DNA from: Apus apus
Taxonomy: Eukaryota > Chordata > Aves > Apodiformes > Apodidae
Length of the DNA stretch: 64,000 bases
Reading direction: 5' to 3'
Assembly (NCBI RefSeq): GCF_020740795.1
Contig: NC_067312.1
Location: forward strand, 46,710,405-46,774,404
Positions 14,699-25,688 of this stretch are shown in pieces (positions within the stretch are counted from its first letter, which is position 1; every line of letters begins with the position of its first letter). Under the pieces are notes generated by a model that had not been told where the DNA came from, made no database searches, and saw only the letters and a list, made by a program, of their open reading frames with translations. Position numbers and translations under genes: made by a program.

Positions 14699-14716
14699 TG
14701 GTGCTCAACGTGGGGC
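14699..14716 (+). other. Retroviral primer binding site, tRNA-Lys type
   Basis: TGGTGCTCAACGTGGGGC matches the 18-nt site for tRNA-Lys1,2 (TGGCGCCCAACGTGGGGC as recalled) at 16 of 18 positions. Both differences are C to T. It sits six bases after the LTR end, as expected for a primer site. ERV-L elements of mammals are named for a leucine tRNA, so this is unexpected. Confidence 0.7.
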
Positions 14717-14777
14717 CCAGTTTTAAACCCAGATTATAAATTCTTACCAATTGGAAGTGTTTAAAATTCCAACTCTG

Positions 14778-15275
14778 ATGGAAGGAATCCTTCAGATAGC
14801 AATGGGCAACACTTCAGCTGAATTTAATGACAGAATGAAAACTGAACAGACATTTTCTGCAGACATGTATCTGCTGGGCCTCTCTCCCAACATCAATCAC
14901 ACAAGTGCTATGCAGCCAAGAGCATACTACTGTGTAGCTGCTTTTGTTATAGTTTCATGGTTTATCAATGGAGCTGTAGCCATAATCAACCATATAATTA
15001 CCAGCATAGTGATCCTAGGGGTTATGACACTGATCTTTATGGGGGCACTGTATGTGTACAGTTACAGTACAGATCCTAAAGTAAACAGAAAGGTCCATGT
15101 TGGTAATGGCAGTAGCAGGTTCAATTTTACCTCTCCATTTTCTCTCAAGCTGAATCTCCCAACTCTTGATCTGAACAGCATTGCTGCAGTAGGGATGCTT
15201 CTGCCACCCCCCCACAGGCAATGCTGCTGCCACTGTTGCTGCTGCCACCCATGGTGCTGTTACCACCACTGGTAA
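14778..15275 (+). pseudogene. Hydrophobic leader frame ahead of gag in the ERV
   Basis: An open frame from the first in-frame ATG at 14778 (the frame is also open further upstream) to a stop at 15273. It encodes about 165 residues, with a hydrophobic block of roughly 45 residues that could form two membrane helices (around AYYCVAAFVIVSWFINGAVA and IITSIVILGVMTLIFMGALY). The last 25 residues, rich in Cys and His, appear to be a frame-shifted reading beyond a 7-C run at 15207-15213. Another frame there is Ala/Thr-rich and runs on into the gag region. I do not recognise the product. It could be an N-terminal extension of Gag or a separate small membrane protein. Confidence 0.5.
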
Positions 15276-15279
15276 TGCT

Positions 15280-16470
15280 ACAAAAAAAGTTGCTTCTGCA
15301 AAGATTAAATCCACTCCCATTCAAATCAAACTAGTTAATCCTGTGACCAGGAGCAAAGCAAAGGTGAAACGATCCTCCCTTTCTACCCACTCCCATCCGA
15401 GACATCCACAGTTTCTTCAAGCAACGATAGAGACCGAAATTGAGGAAACAGACTATTTTAAATCAGGTGATGGAGGAGGTACCTCTCAAATAGATAAAGG
15501 AGCAGGCCCTTCTCAGGCAGATAGAAAAGCAGGCCCTTCTCAATCAATCAGATGACAATGATGATCTTGTACAGCCTTTTTCTCTGAAGGAAATTCACCT
15601 CATGAGAAAGGACTTCACCCATATTGATCGTGAGGGACTCCTTCCTTGGTTGCTCTGATGCTTTGATAGTGGGGCTAAAATGTACAATGTGGAAGAGAGA
15701 GAAGCCAAGCAGTTGGGATCCCTTGCCAGAGATGCTGATATTGATAGAGCACTTGGTAGTAAGATAGAACTACTACCCTGTGGGACCAACTTCTTTCAGC
15801 TGTGAGGGAGAGATACCCCCACAAGGGTGACATCAAATGGCGCCGAAGCAGAACACCCACTCTTGAGAAAACCATAGTATATTTGAGAGAAATAGCTGTG
15901 TGAGAGGTGATCTATGATAAAGATGGACTTACAAATCCTGATGACATTCTGTGCAACACACAAATCTTCTGGAGGTTTGCTCAGGCTGTACCAGCAACAC
16001 ATGCCCATATATTCTCCCTCATGGGATGCGCTGATGACAACACAAGACCAACTGTGTGTGAAGTGGCTTTCAGAGCACTATAGTATGGAGACAATCTCTG
16101 TTTCCCATCAGTTCCACACCTCAGCCATTGAACAAATGACAGAAAGAATAAGATGCCAAATAGATCTCCCAGTATCTCCCTAGAGACAACTGGTCATGTG
16201 TTGCAGCCATTAAGAGGAGGCAAACTGCTATGAGACAGCAGCAAGAGAGACAAGACCCACTTTGATGCCATCTGTAGTCTCTCTTGCATACTTAAGGAGG
16301 ACATGAAAATATGGGACAGGAGACCCACTGATGTCCTCCAGATATGCATGCAAGAGCTACTAAACAAACAAAAGCAGGAGATGGTTCTTCCAAGAAGAAG
16401 CCTGCACCAGTCTCCACCCAGGATGGTGCTTCAACCTCAAAAGCTCAGAGGTGCCCTGCCTCTTGCCAGG
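15280..16470 (+). pseudogene. Decayed gag region of the ERV
   Basis: Broken open frames follow the leader: 15343-15555 (basic, then Ser/Gly-rich with a repeated AGPSQ unit), a stretch from about 15555 to 15900 with several internal stops, and 15914-16183. The position between primer site and protease identifies gag. No CCHC zinc knuckle is visible and no intact capsid homology motif was identified. The region is non-functional. Confidence 0.6.
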
Positions 16471-16479
16471 AAGAGAGGG

Positions 16480-16860
16480 ACAACCAAGTTTACCGGACTG
16501 TGTGGATTCAGTGGCCTGGCACATCAGAACCACAAAAGCTTTGGTGGACACTGGTGCATAGTGCACCCTAATGCCATTGAATCATAAAGGGACAGACTTT
16601 GTCACTATTTCTGGAGTGATGGGAGGATCTCAACAACTGACTGTTGTGGAGGCCAGTATGAGCCTCTCTGGTAAGGAGTGGCAAATGCACCCTGTAGTGA
16701 CTGGCCCAGATGCTCTGTGCATCCTTGGCATAGACTATCTCCCTGACCTGAAAGGGTACTGGTGGGCCTTTGGTATAGCAGCTGTAGAGACTGAGGACAC
16801 TGAACAGCTGCATACTTTGCCTGGCCTTTCAGATGACCCTTCTCTAGTGGGATTGCTGAA
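16480..16860 (+). pseudogene. Retroviral protease remnant
   Basis: The aspartic protease active site ALVDTGA is encoded at 16538-16558, with DTG at 16547-16555. A frame break follows almost at once, and the rest reads in the frame opening at 16571. That frame contains the C-terminal protease signature GPDALCILGIDYLPDL, equivalent to the conserved glycine-rich flap end and helix. The stop and frameshift make it inactive. Confidence 0.75.
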
Positions 16861-17510
16861 GGTTGAAGACCAGCACGTGCCATTTGCCACTTCAACGGTG
16901 CATAGACGACAATACCACACCAACAGAGACTCTGTGATCCCTATTCATAAGCTGATCCAGCAATTAGAGAGCCAAGGAGTGATCAGCAGGACTCATTCAC
17001 CCTTCAACAGTCCTGTTTGGCCAGTGCAAAAGCCTGATGGCAAGTGGAGGCTGACAGTGGACTATCGTGGCCTGAATGAGGTTACACCACCACACAGTGC
17101 TGCTCTGCCAGATACGCTAGAACTTCAGTACAAGCTGGAGTTGAAAGAAGCCAGGTGGTGTTGCCACTACTGACATTGCTCATACCTTTTTCTCTATTCC
17201 TCTAGCACCAGAGTGCAGGCCACAGTTTGCTTTCACATGGAGGGGAGGCCAGTACTCCTGGAATTGACTGCCCCAGGGGTGGAAACACAGCTCAAAAAGT
17301 CCAGTTCAAACAGGGCCAGACATCAAAAACGTGCTCTACACCACAGCCAGATACATTTCTACCTGGAGCCTCTAGCAGAAAGCATCAGGGGAGACTCAAG
17401 GTCGACCCCAGGGATTCTGGAGCCGGAGCTACAGAGGTTCCGAGGCCAACTACACAACAACTGAGAAGGAGATACTTGCAGCATTTAAAGGAGTTAGGGC
17501 CCCTTCAGAA
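16861..17510 (+). pseudogene. Reverse transcriptase remnant lacking the catalytic loop
   Basis: The N-terminal fingers read IQQLESQGVISRTHSPFNSP and then WPVQKPDGKWRLTVDYRGLN, the typical pol start. After a frameshift near 17155 the palm entry (FSIPL and a Pro-Gln-Gly turn near 17265) is present. The segment that should carry the YxDD box is missing. The sequence passes directly to a connection-like region (YTTTEKEILAAF in one frame near 17440-17480). An internal deletion removed the active site. Confidence 0.75.
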
Positions 17511-17710
17511 GTGATCAGCACCTCGGGGCACCCAGATTACCAGTGCTGAGATTCATGTTCCAGAGTAACCTTTCTCCTGTCCATCATGCCACTGATGCGA
17601 CCTGGAGTCAATGGACTGCTTTAATTAGCCAGTGAGCACAAATAGGAAGGCCTGAACGTCCAGACATCGTACAAGCAATTACAAACAGGCCAGAAGGCAT
17701 ACACTTTGGC

Positions 17711-18215
17711 GTGCCCCCACAAGAAGTGGTGAGACAGGCTCAAGAAGCTCCACCATATGATCATCTGCCAGAGACTGAGAAACGATTTGCTCTTTTCACC
17801 GATGGCTCATGTCATCTTGTAGGGAACCACCAGCAGTGGAAAGCTGCTGTGTGGAGTCCTACACGACTGGTTGCACAAGCAGCTGAAGGAGAAAGTGAAT
17901 CCAGTCAGTTTGCAGAGGTAAAAGCCATCCAGCTGGCTTTGGACATTGCTGAGCGAGAGGGGTGGCCAAGACTCTATCTCTACACTGACTCTTGGATGGC
18001 AGCAAATGCCTTGTGGGGTTGGCTAAAGCAGTGGCAGCAGAATAACTGGCAGCGAAAAGGTCAACCTATTTGCTTTGCTGACCTATAGAAAGACATTGCA
18101 GCTTGGATAGAGAAACTGGTGGTGAAAGTGTGTCATGTAGATACATACGTACCTTTGAGTGGAGCCACTCAGGAACATCAACACAACCAATGAGCAGATG
18201 AGGCTGCTCAAGTGT
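17711..18215 (+). pseudogene. RNase H remnant of the ERV
   Basis: The frame 17711-18088 includes RFALFTDGSCH, SQFAEVKAIQLAL and LYTDSW, so the catalytic D, E and D are visible. A stop at 18086-18088 interrupts the domain, and similarity continues in the next codons (a VDTYVP-like stretch corresponding to the last catalytic loop) to about 18,215. The sequence is closest in pattern to ERV-L RNase H. Confidence 0.78.
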
Positions 18216-18289
18216 TCCAAATAGAATTAGACTGGGAACACAAGGGTGAGCTCTTTCTGGCTTGATGGGCCCACGACATTTCAGGTCAT

Positions 18290-18620
18290 CATGACAGAGA
18301 TTCAACATACAGATGGGCTCATGACTGAGCGGTGGATTTCACCATGTACCCTATTGTGCAGGTGATCCATGACTGTGAGACATGTGCTGCAATTAAGGAG
18401 GCGAAATGGCTGAAACCTCTGTGGTATGAGGGGAGGTGGTCAAAGTACAGGTATGGAGAGGCCTGGCAAATTGACTACATCACACTGCCTCAGACCCACC
18501 AGGGTAAGCACTATGTGCTTACAATGGTGGAAACAAGTAGAGGATGGTTGGAAACATATCCTGTGCCTCAGGCCACCGTCCAGAATACTATCCTGGGCCT
18601 CGAGAAGCAAATCTTACAGT
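18290..18620 (+). pseudogene. Integrase remnant, 3'-truncated
   Basis: This frame holds the CxxC half of the HHCC zinc-binding region (CETCAAIK), then the core domain start GEAWQIDYITLPQTHQGKHY with the first catalytic Asp, and RGWLETYPVPQAT. Similarity ends at about LGLEKQIL, before the second and third catalytic acids. This is where the element joins host sequence. Confidence 0.75.
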
Positions 18621-21393
18621 ATTTTAGCTGTTACTCATATTTATCTCATTTCCATTAAAAAAGCTACGGAAACTAAGGAACTTAACCTAGGATGTAAAAG
18701 CTCATGAGAATTTAACAAAGCGAAAATGTGATTAGAGTCAGTTATGAGTCAATAGCAAAAAATCAACAAAACATCCATGATCTTACAAGAGTTTCTTAGT
18801 TGATTACCTTTGCTTATTATTTATAATAGAAAATAAGCAAAAGGTAATAACATTGTTATGACTGTCATTCTAGATTCACATGCAAGCAAGAAGCAAAAAG
18901 TTTCATTTAGTCTCCAAACAAGATCTGTAGCTTTGTCTCCCAATTTACCATTAGTTTATACTTCAACTGAATACTTCGTAAGCTTTTACATGGTGTTGCA
19001 TCCACTTCCCAGAGTTATTAGTAATTTCTTGAGAAACCTATTTAAACTTTATTAAGTCAGAAATGCATTATGAAAGACAGATTACAGAGCAAAACTGCAA
19101 AGCAGGAAGACAGAGTTGGCATAGGTGAACTGAACAGCACAAAGGATATTTTACTTATGTCCCACAGAGACCTATCAATGAAATGAAGAAATTTTTTTTT
19201 ATCACTTCTACTTACAAATAAGACAAAATGATTAAATGAGCTTAAATGGGGACATCAGTATAATCAGGGCATTATTCAAAAGCCTTCATGATGTTATCAA
19301 ATAAAGCTTCAATATAAATATGCTGTAAAACAAGTTTTAATTAAGAATGTCATCATTGATATCCAGACCAAACAAAAATTGCTATACAATATCTGAGAAA
19401 CAGAACAATTATGTTAGAAAGCAACATCAGTGACAAATTTTAGTTGATACAAGCTCTGGTCTTCTTTCAATAACTATCAGGTTATAACTAACATTTCAGT
19501 ATTTAATACCATATTTACCAAAAATAATAATAGCAACTTAAAACTCTTCAGCTGTATCTTTAATATTACACATAACGCTACTTCCATCTGTTGAAAAACT
19601 TTCCCATTAAACTTCACTTGAAATCAGTATTCTCTTTATAACACAGCTAGTGGCTCTGACAGTGAATGTTCTAGCTTTAAACTGCTGGCAAATAAGTGAA
19701 AAATGACCAGCAAAGACTGATGGCCAGAAGATCAATAAAGACAGTGTTTTTCACAGAACACCTTTTAAAATAAACTAATGAAGAAAGGAAAATAGTAGCA
19801 GTAACATTATAAGTAGATCATATTTCTAAGTTGTCTATAAAGCCCTGGCAGCATTTTTTTTAAGGCCAACCACAAAAAATTCAAAGCTCCACACAGAAGA
19901 ATGGTCAGCCATCTAGGGATTATTTCTAGACTAGTGCCCAACATCAAAGAAACAAAGTAAAGGAAGAGGCAGCCTTCTCCATAATTACTGATGCTTTTCT
20001 TCCTACTTAAATCTCCAAGAGCACTGATAGTAGCATTGCTTCTGAGTGAAAAATAGATACCTTAGGACAACTGAGTGACAAGGTGATCAAGAGAGTAATT
20101 TGTAACAGTTTAATTTGTAACAGTTGCAGTCACACAGTCTAAATATTGAGATTCAAGTTACATGAACAATACAAATTACTCCCAGAGACTAGTTTTAAAC
20201 CTATGTGGAACAACAGACACTTACTCGAAGTACTCTCTTCAGTTTTCTTTCATTTGTATTTAATTTTATTAATGTTGTCAGCCACTGCCTTTAAATAAGG
20301 ACCTCTCTACAGTATTCTCGAGCCTTTCTACCCAACTTTTCTGTTAATAAGAGACATTTTAATGCAAATGTGTTAGAATTGAAAAGGCCCCACTTCTGCT
20401 GGTTGGTCTGGTTTGATCTTGCCAGTGCAAAAATTCTTTGTCATCCCTGCTAATGGCTTAATTAAACACAGTACATCAACAACACTGGAAGAAACTCTTA
20501 GCCACTGCAGGTGTTCAACACCTCAGAACAACTGAAGGCTTCTGTATACCATTTCGATAGTGACTGCTAATACGGCTGTAAAGATGAAACTGCACATTCA
20601 CCAATTACTTTTTCTGTACTCTTGGTTTATCTTAAGAATCAGTCTAGGAAACAGCAAATGTTTCCTACAAGACAAACAACAAAGTATCAGATAATTTGGC
20701 TAGATTAAAACCACTATGTAACAAGAACAAAAACCTGGGAGCAGTACGGAGCAATACCTCAATTTATTCCAGATTTGTATGTATTCCAAATGTAATTAAA
20801 CAAGATGCACAACAAACAAAAAAAGATAAAATGAAAATGAGTGCTCCCAGTAAACTCTTGTTTTGCATTTCATACATTAAGCAAAGACAATAATGACCAT
20901 TACTTTAACCCATTATAGAAACTGCATGTGTCCACACCCAATAAACCCCCTCAAATAAATAAAATCTGCAGACTGACTTATGTTTGACTGTCTATGCTAC
21001 AGCACGTATTGTGGTAACTAGATCTTTTTTAACTGAATCCAGTACAAACTGAAGTTTTTTCAAGCCTCAGATCAGAAAAACATGGAACAGAATTTGATTC
21101 TGAACAGTCAAATCCTTCATTTTACAGTTTTTCCTCAGAAAAAACCCACAGAGGGTGCTCTGCTGCTTAATTCAACTCACTCAGAACTGGTCAATCTAAA
21201 AAAATCCAACAAAACAAAACCAAAACCCAAAAGTGATTTATTGCACCTCCATTTGAGCCTCCTCCTCCCATCCTCAATAGCTTTGATCATTCCTGGTGGC
21301 CATTAACAGGAAAACAAGTTTGTTAGAGCTTTTTAAGATGAAAATTAAGTCTAAAACCAGTAAAAACAACATTTCCCAAGCATTTCTCTTTAC

Positions 21394-21548
21394 CTTAGTA
21401 CTACAGACTGCTACATTAGCAGGGAGCTGGGAAAACTGCTTCAACTCAAACACATCTCGCACTGCCCATCGGCTCAAGTGATTCTCAGCCTTGCTGGATC
21501 CAACCACATTCTGATTTGAATGAATATATGCCACTTCTTGAACACCAT
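21394..21548 (-). CDS. ERCC6L2: ERCC6L2 exon 17
   Basis: Residues 1105-1156, starting [20 protein letters not shown] and continuing [20 protein letters not shown]. It is one of the most conserved blocks of the C-terminal half, with a folded look (alternating hydrophobics) compared with exon 16. The acceptor is TTATCAG|ATGGTG and the donor ACTAAG|GTAAAG. It precedes the largest intron. Confidence 0.95.
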
Positions 21549-22269
21549 CTGATAAAGTAGGAGAAAGATAGAATCAAAGTTTTATTCCAAAACCCTGAAG
21601 CTAGACAGCTGCACTGAAGAAGGATATCACTATTAAAAAAAACTAACAAACAAACAAACCAACAACCCACACCTTTTACAGAAAAATTGTAAAAGTTCTT
21701 ACTATTTCACTCAGCACCAAGTTTCTGAGTTCTACGAAATGGGCAACAATCATTAGACTTATTCAGATTTATCCAGGCAGTTTAAAACTGCTCCCATTTC
21801 ACTGTGGGGTTTTTTCACATGGCCAAAGGAGACTTTTCAAAGCATCTATGATTTAATGTCTGCAATACTAATGCTTAAAGTTAAGTCTCTAATAGAATCA
21901 GATCTTCTGTGTGGTACTTCAAACTCCCAAATCACAAAAACAAAATTTTATTTATATATAAAAAAAACTTTACAGCCCTGTCAAGAGTTCAGGTTTTACA
22001 GCAGAAATAATTTGATTTGTGAATTCTTAATAAATCTTCCATTCTAGCATCCTTCAACAAACAGTAAGTGTTTAACAAAATATTACAGAGCAACCCACTA
22101 CCTCAGAAGACAGGAAAGGAAGGCTAATAGGTAAACAGGGAGATATAGAAAGACAGTACTAAGTCATGTAGACCATTCACTAGTATCTTGTAACAAAAAC
22201 AACTTCAAACCTGTCAACAATGATCAACATATTACTACTTTATTTAAAATAAAATAAATTTCTAGTTAC
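21549..22269. other. ERCC6L2 intron 16
   Basis: 721 nt with no recognisable repeat or gene. Confidence 0.7.
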
Positions 22270-23431
22270 CTAAATATCTGTCCATTGATTCAAGTTTTTG
22301 CTCTTGATGTTCAAATTCAGTTGTACTTGCAGAAGTTCTATGCACAGCATAACTGCTAGACTTCATTTGTGCAACAGAGCTACCTTGAATAGGATGAAGC
22401 ATTTTAGACCCAAACTGAACTCTGCCTCTCTGTCTTTTACATTTGTACCTTTGCTTTCTGGTATGAATTTTCTCAACTGGTGAGTTATCTTCAGAGGATG
22501 AAAATTCATCTATATTCTGAGAATAACTTTCCTTCTCTTTTCTACTCGGCTTCTTTGATGGTAGCACAGATTTGGAGAAGTCACCTAGTACACTGTTACG
22601 GGAATGTCTTTCCTTCCCTTTTAGAAAGCTGAAAGTTCTTAACTTTGTTGATTCAGAATTGTAGGAAATTTCAATATCATCTGACTCATCACTTACATCG
22701 TTTGTCCCTTTTAAATCTCTTCTGCTGTTCTTGATGTCTCCAAAAGACGTAAATTTTCTGAAATTTGACTTAGTAGTATGCAATTGAAGTGGCCTACTGC
22801 CTTCCTTAAATAGCAGCCCATCTTTTTGTTTTGGTAACTCCTCACAATTTTCATATGCTGAACTGTAAATTTCAACTTTTTTAGTAAGCATTGGTTGCTG
22901 GTATGTTGGAACTTGGGTAGGAAAGATAACATCATTCTCTTCAGAACTCCAGTCTGTTTCAATGACTACATCACTTTGCTTTGAAATGTATTGATCCTTG
23001 CTTTCTCTGTCCCCTTCCTCCTCTGAGCTGGATAAAACAAGCCCGTCTGTACTACACATATCCTGTTCATCACTTCCAGCTCTCTCATGCTCCAAAATAT
23101 GCGCATGGCTTTGATGTTTCTGGAAGTCACCATGCTTGCTACTTCGATTTCTTCTTACAGTATGACCATCAGAATTTGACTTACGAGAGTTGTAATTATT
23201 ATATTCTTTGGTGGTTTCAATTTCTCTCTGCAACAACTTAGAGAATCCACACTGCATTAAGGAAAGCTGTCCCTGTGTTACCATTAAATTATTTGCATTT
23301 CTAGGCTTCCTTCTGCCCCATTTTCTCATGGAGGTCTCCAAAGTATCATCACTGAAGTAATCAGAAAAATCCATTTCTTCTCTCTTTACTTGTTCAGGAT
23401 CTCCATCTTCTTTACAGTCCAGTTGCTCACA
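22270..23431 (-). CDS. ERCC6L2: ERCC6L2 exon 16 (large disordered exon)
   Basis: Residues 718-1105 in a single 1,162-nt exon. It begins CEQLDCKEDGDPEQ and ends ESMDRYLG. The exon is rich in Ser, Lys, Asp and Glu, with several acidic Ser-rich patches (for example SSSEEEGD and SDESDDIEI), so it is probably disordered and phosphorylated. One conserved island, GQLSLMQCGFSKLL at 771-784, stands out. The acceptor is TTTTTAG|TGTGAG and the donor TATTTAG|GTAACT. The split Asp codon joins exon 17. Divergence from mammals is high outside the islands, as is usual for this region. Confidence 0.95.
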
Positions 23432-24334
23432 CTAAAAATAACAGTAATTTACAGCAAAGGCATTTAAAACATAAGTAATATATGGAACATACCTAATTCC
23501 AAAGCAGTATGAAAAAAGGGGGTTTTCAGTATGTTAAGAAATAAAAAAAGATACAAAAAAGCATTCCAATACACAAACAGAAAGTAAATACAAAACAAAT
23601 CAAAGAAAAATTGGACGGAAGTATTTGGCAGAACAATTTTTTTAGCAGAACCATTAAAATAACCAAAAAATATGCTGCACACTGCTAAAACAACCTGTCT
23701 TCACAACCTACACTCATTTTTGTAGCTTACACTCATCTCGCAATTTAATCTTTCAAAGGAGTTTGAAAAGTGACTTCAAACATTAATAGCATGTAATGAC
23801 ATTCGTAAAAAAATCTCCATGCAGTTGCCAGCCTCCTGGTATATGGTGGCTAACACAATTTAAAAGAGCTATGAGTTCTTAACATTGTGCTCTTAAAATC
23901 AATTGAGGCCTACTTTAATAAAACAAAAATTACTTCCAGGCCACATTAAAGTATTTTGAAGTTGCAGAAGTCCAGAATAAAAATCCAAAGCTGCTTACTA
24001 CTGAGATAAGAAACATGACAATACATAAATGCAAAGTCAGAAGGGTAAATACTAAACTTTTACACACAAAAAGAAGTTGCAAAATCAACATATTATTCCT
24101 AATATCCAAAAGACAAACTAAAGAAGTTATTGTTCATCATGGAATCCACTGTGATATCATGACAATACAATGTGACATTATGAACAATGTTTTGGCATAC
24201 TGATTTAAATTAATACTGACTTTTACCCACAGATATCTCCAGAAAGCATAAGTGACAGCAGTTCATTTTCAGTACCATTCAGTGTTATCTAATCTAACAA
24301 TATTTTCACACTCTGAGGCAAAAAGACACCTCAC
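23432..24334. other. ERCC6L2 intron 15
   Basis: 903 nt of AT-rich sequence with nothing recognisable. Confidence 0.7.
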
Positions 24335-24415
24335 CTTTTCTGATCTGCATGGAGGAGTCTCTTCCTTTAGCCATGTAGTTGCTGTCATGACCCCTGCTTC
24401 TACTTGCCCTTCCCT
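24335..24415 (-). CDS. ERCC6L2: ERCC6L2 exon 15 (27 codons)
   Basis: Residues 691-717, starting REGQVEAGVMTATTWLKEE and ending PPCRSEK. The exon is short (81 nt), with phase 0 at both ends. It was recognised by the conserved TATTWLKE string. The acceptor lies in a T-rich tract ending TTTTAG|AGGGAA, and the donor is GAAAAG|GTGAGG. Confidence 0.93.
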
Positions 24416-25535
24416 CTAAAAAAAAAGAAAAATCAAGGATGAACAGAACAAAAACTGTATCTGTTCAAGTTAACAATGGCAAGAAGGACAGAAAAAAATA
24501 GTTTATTTTTTTCTACAGAGATATAAGCATGAGAAGTACAATCTGTGAAGTCCAGAATAAGACTTATATTTTGGCACTTACTGTTCTTTGATCTAACCTA
24601 TAACCTGCAAGAAAAGTAGCATACAGCATAAAGTGGAGTGACCTCATAAAGACAATGTTTTAATTTTTTACTTTTTACCAAAGCAGAATACCTGCTACAA
24701 TGTTGACATTACATACCGTGTTTTAAATTTTATTTAATTTAAATAATTTTTTAGTGTAATACCCCAAAGCACACAATCTTATACCACATTAGTCTTTGGC
24801 CATGCTGCCTTTATACCTCTGTATCATGTTCCCCAGTCTCTTCCTACATAGGCAAAATAACAAACTAAACAGACAACAGAAAGAAATCTAAAATAAAATG
24901 GCAATAAATTTCAAAATGCAAGCTAGCTGCAGCAAATATGCTAAATAGAAAAAGATACAATACTGCACATACTTAAAAACAGTGTGCACTATATGGTATG
25001 GATTTGTGCCAACAGTCTTTTTTAGAATTACTAAGAAATTAATCTTAAAATATGAAGCTTCCATTATTTATTTCCACCTTGTAACATTTTAAAATCTAGC
25101 ATCTGACATCTTAAAATGTTCTACTCAAAGGTTACTATGCAAGTAAAAATTTTTTTACAAGCAGTATTCTGGCTTAAAAGGTCACTCTGATGTACTAACG
25201 AATAAAAGCTATCTGTGTACAAAGTTGACAATATGTGAAAGTATCACAGAAATAAGCTACAGCATTTTTTTATTAGGAAAAGAAGTATATTAGCAAACAT
25301 TTTGAAATTTAGTCCAAACTTTTTCCAGTTTTTGTTTGATTTCAGGAAATTTATCCAGTCTACATCAGAACAAGAAATTAGCATGCTTATTTAATTTAAG
25401 GTACTGCATAGTCAGGTACTTTTAAAGTTTCTTTGGTTTATAAAGTATTTTCCTGTAATTTTGAATGGAAACGCCTCATGAGGGAAGGAAAAATGTAAAA
25501 CTAATATCCAGAAGGAAAAGGATAGGACTTCACAC
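24416..25535. other. ERCC6L2 intron 14
   Basis: 1.1 kb of AT-rich sequence with nothing recognisable. Confidence 0.7.
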
Positions 25536-25688
25536 CTCCAGGATGTCTTTGGTAAGACAGGATCCATGAGTCCTAAGTTTGAAAAGGTTATGGATCCCAA
25601 AAAGCTCTCCTTGATGTTCCTTGGATCCTTGTACTGCTTCGAAATACCGCTTGGCATTTTCACTTCCAACCACTGCACAGTGAAGTTG
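25536..25688 (-). CDS. ERCC6L2: ERCC6L2 exon 14
   Basis: Fifty-one codons (residues 640-690), starting [20 protein letters not shown] and ending SCLTKDILE. This conserved helical extension immediately follows the helicase core in ERCC6-like proteins. The acceptor is TTTTTTAG|CAACTT. The donor CTGGAG|GTGTGA is one of the weaker donors in the gene. Confidence 0.95.

Larger units (their letters stand above)
14094..18620 (+). mobile_element. ERV-L-like endogenous retrovirus, 5' LTR plus truncated internal region
   Basis: The order is LTR, primer binding site, gag region, protease, reverse transcriptase, RNase H and partial integrase, all on the plus strand and so antisense to ERCC6L2. The RNase H/connection segment with GESESSQFAEVKAIQLALDI and LYLYTDSWMAANALWGW is of the ERV-L (class III) type, as is the TVDYRGLN region. 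Many stops and frameshifts and a large reverse transcriptase deletion show an old, dead copy. It stops inside integrase, and no 3' LTR or env is present, so no target-site duplication can be read. Antisense orientation is the common state for retroviral insertions that survive in introns. Confidence 0.88.
5373..21393. other. ERCC6L2 intron 17, 16 kb
   Basis: This is the longest intron. From 5,373 to about 14,090 and from about 18,620 to 21,393 it is AT-rich sequence with short A and T runs and no gene or repeat that I can name. Between these lies the ERV-L-like insertion described separately. Confidence 0.75.

Noticed and set aside
15015-15320. Minus-strand frame of 101 codons over the ERV leader
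   Set aside because: Antisense to the retroviral frame with no motif.
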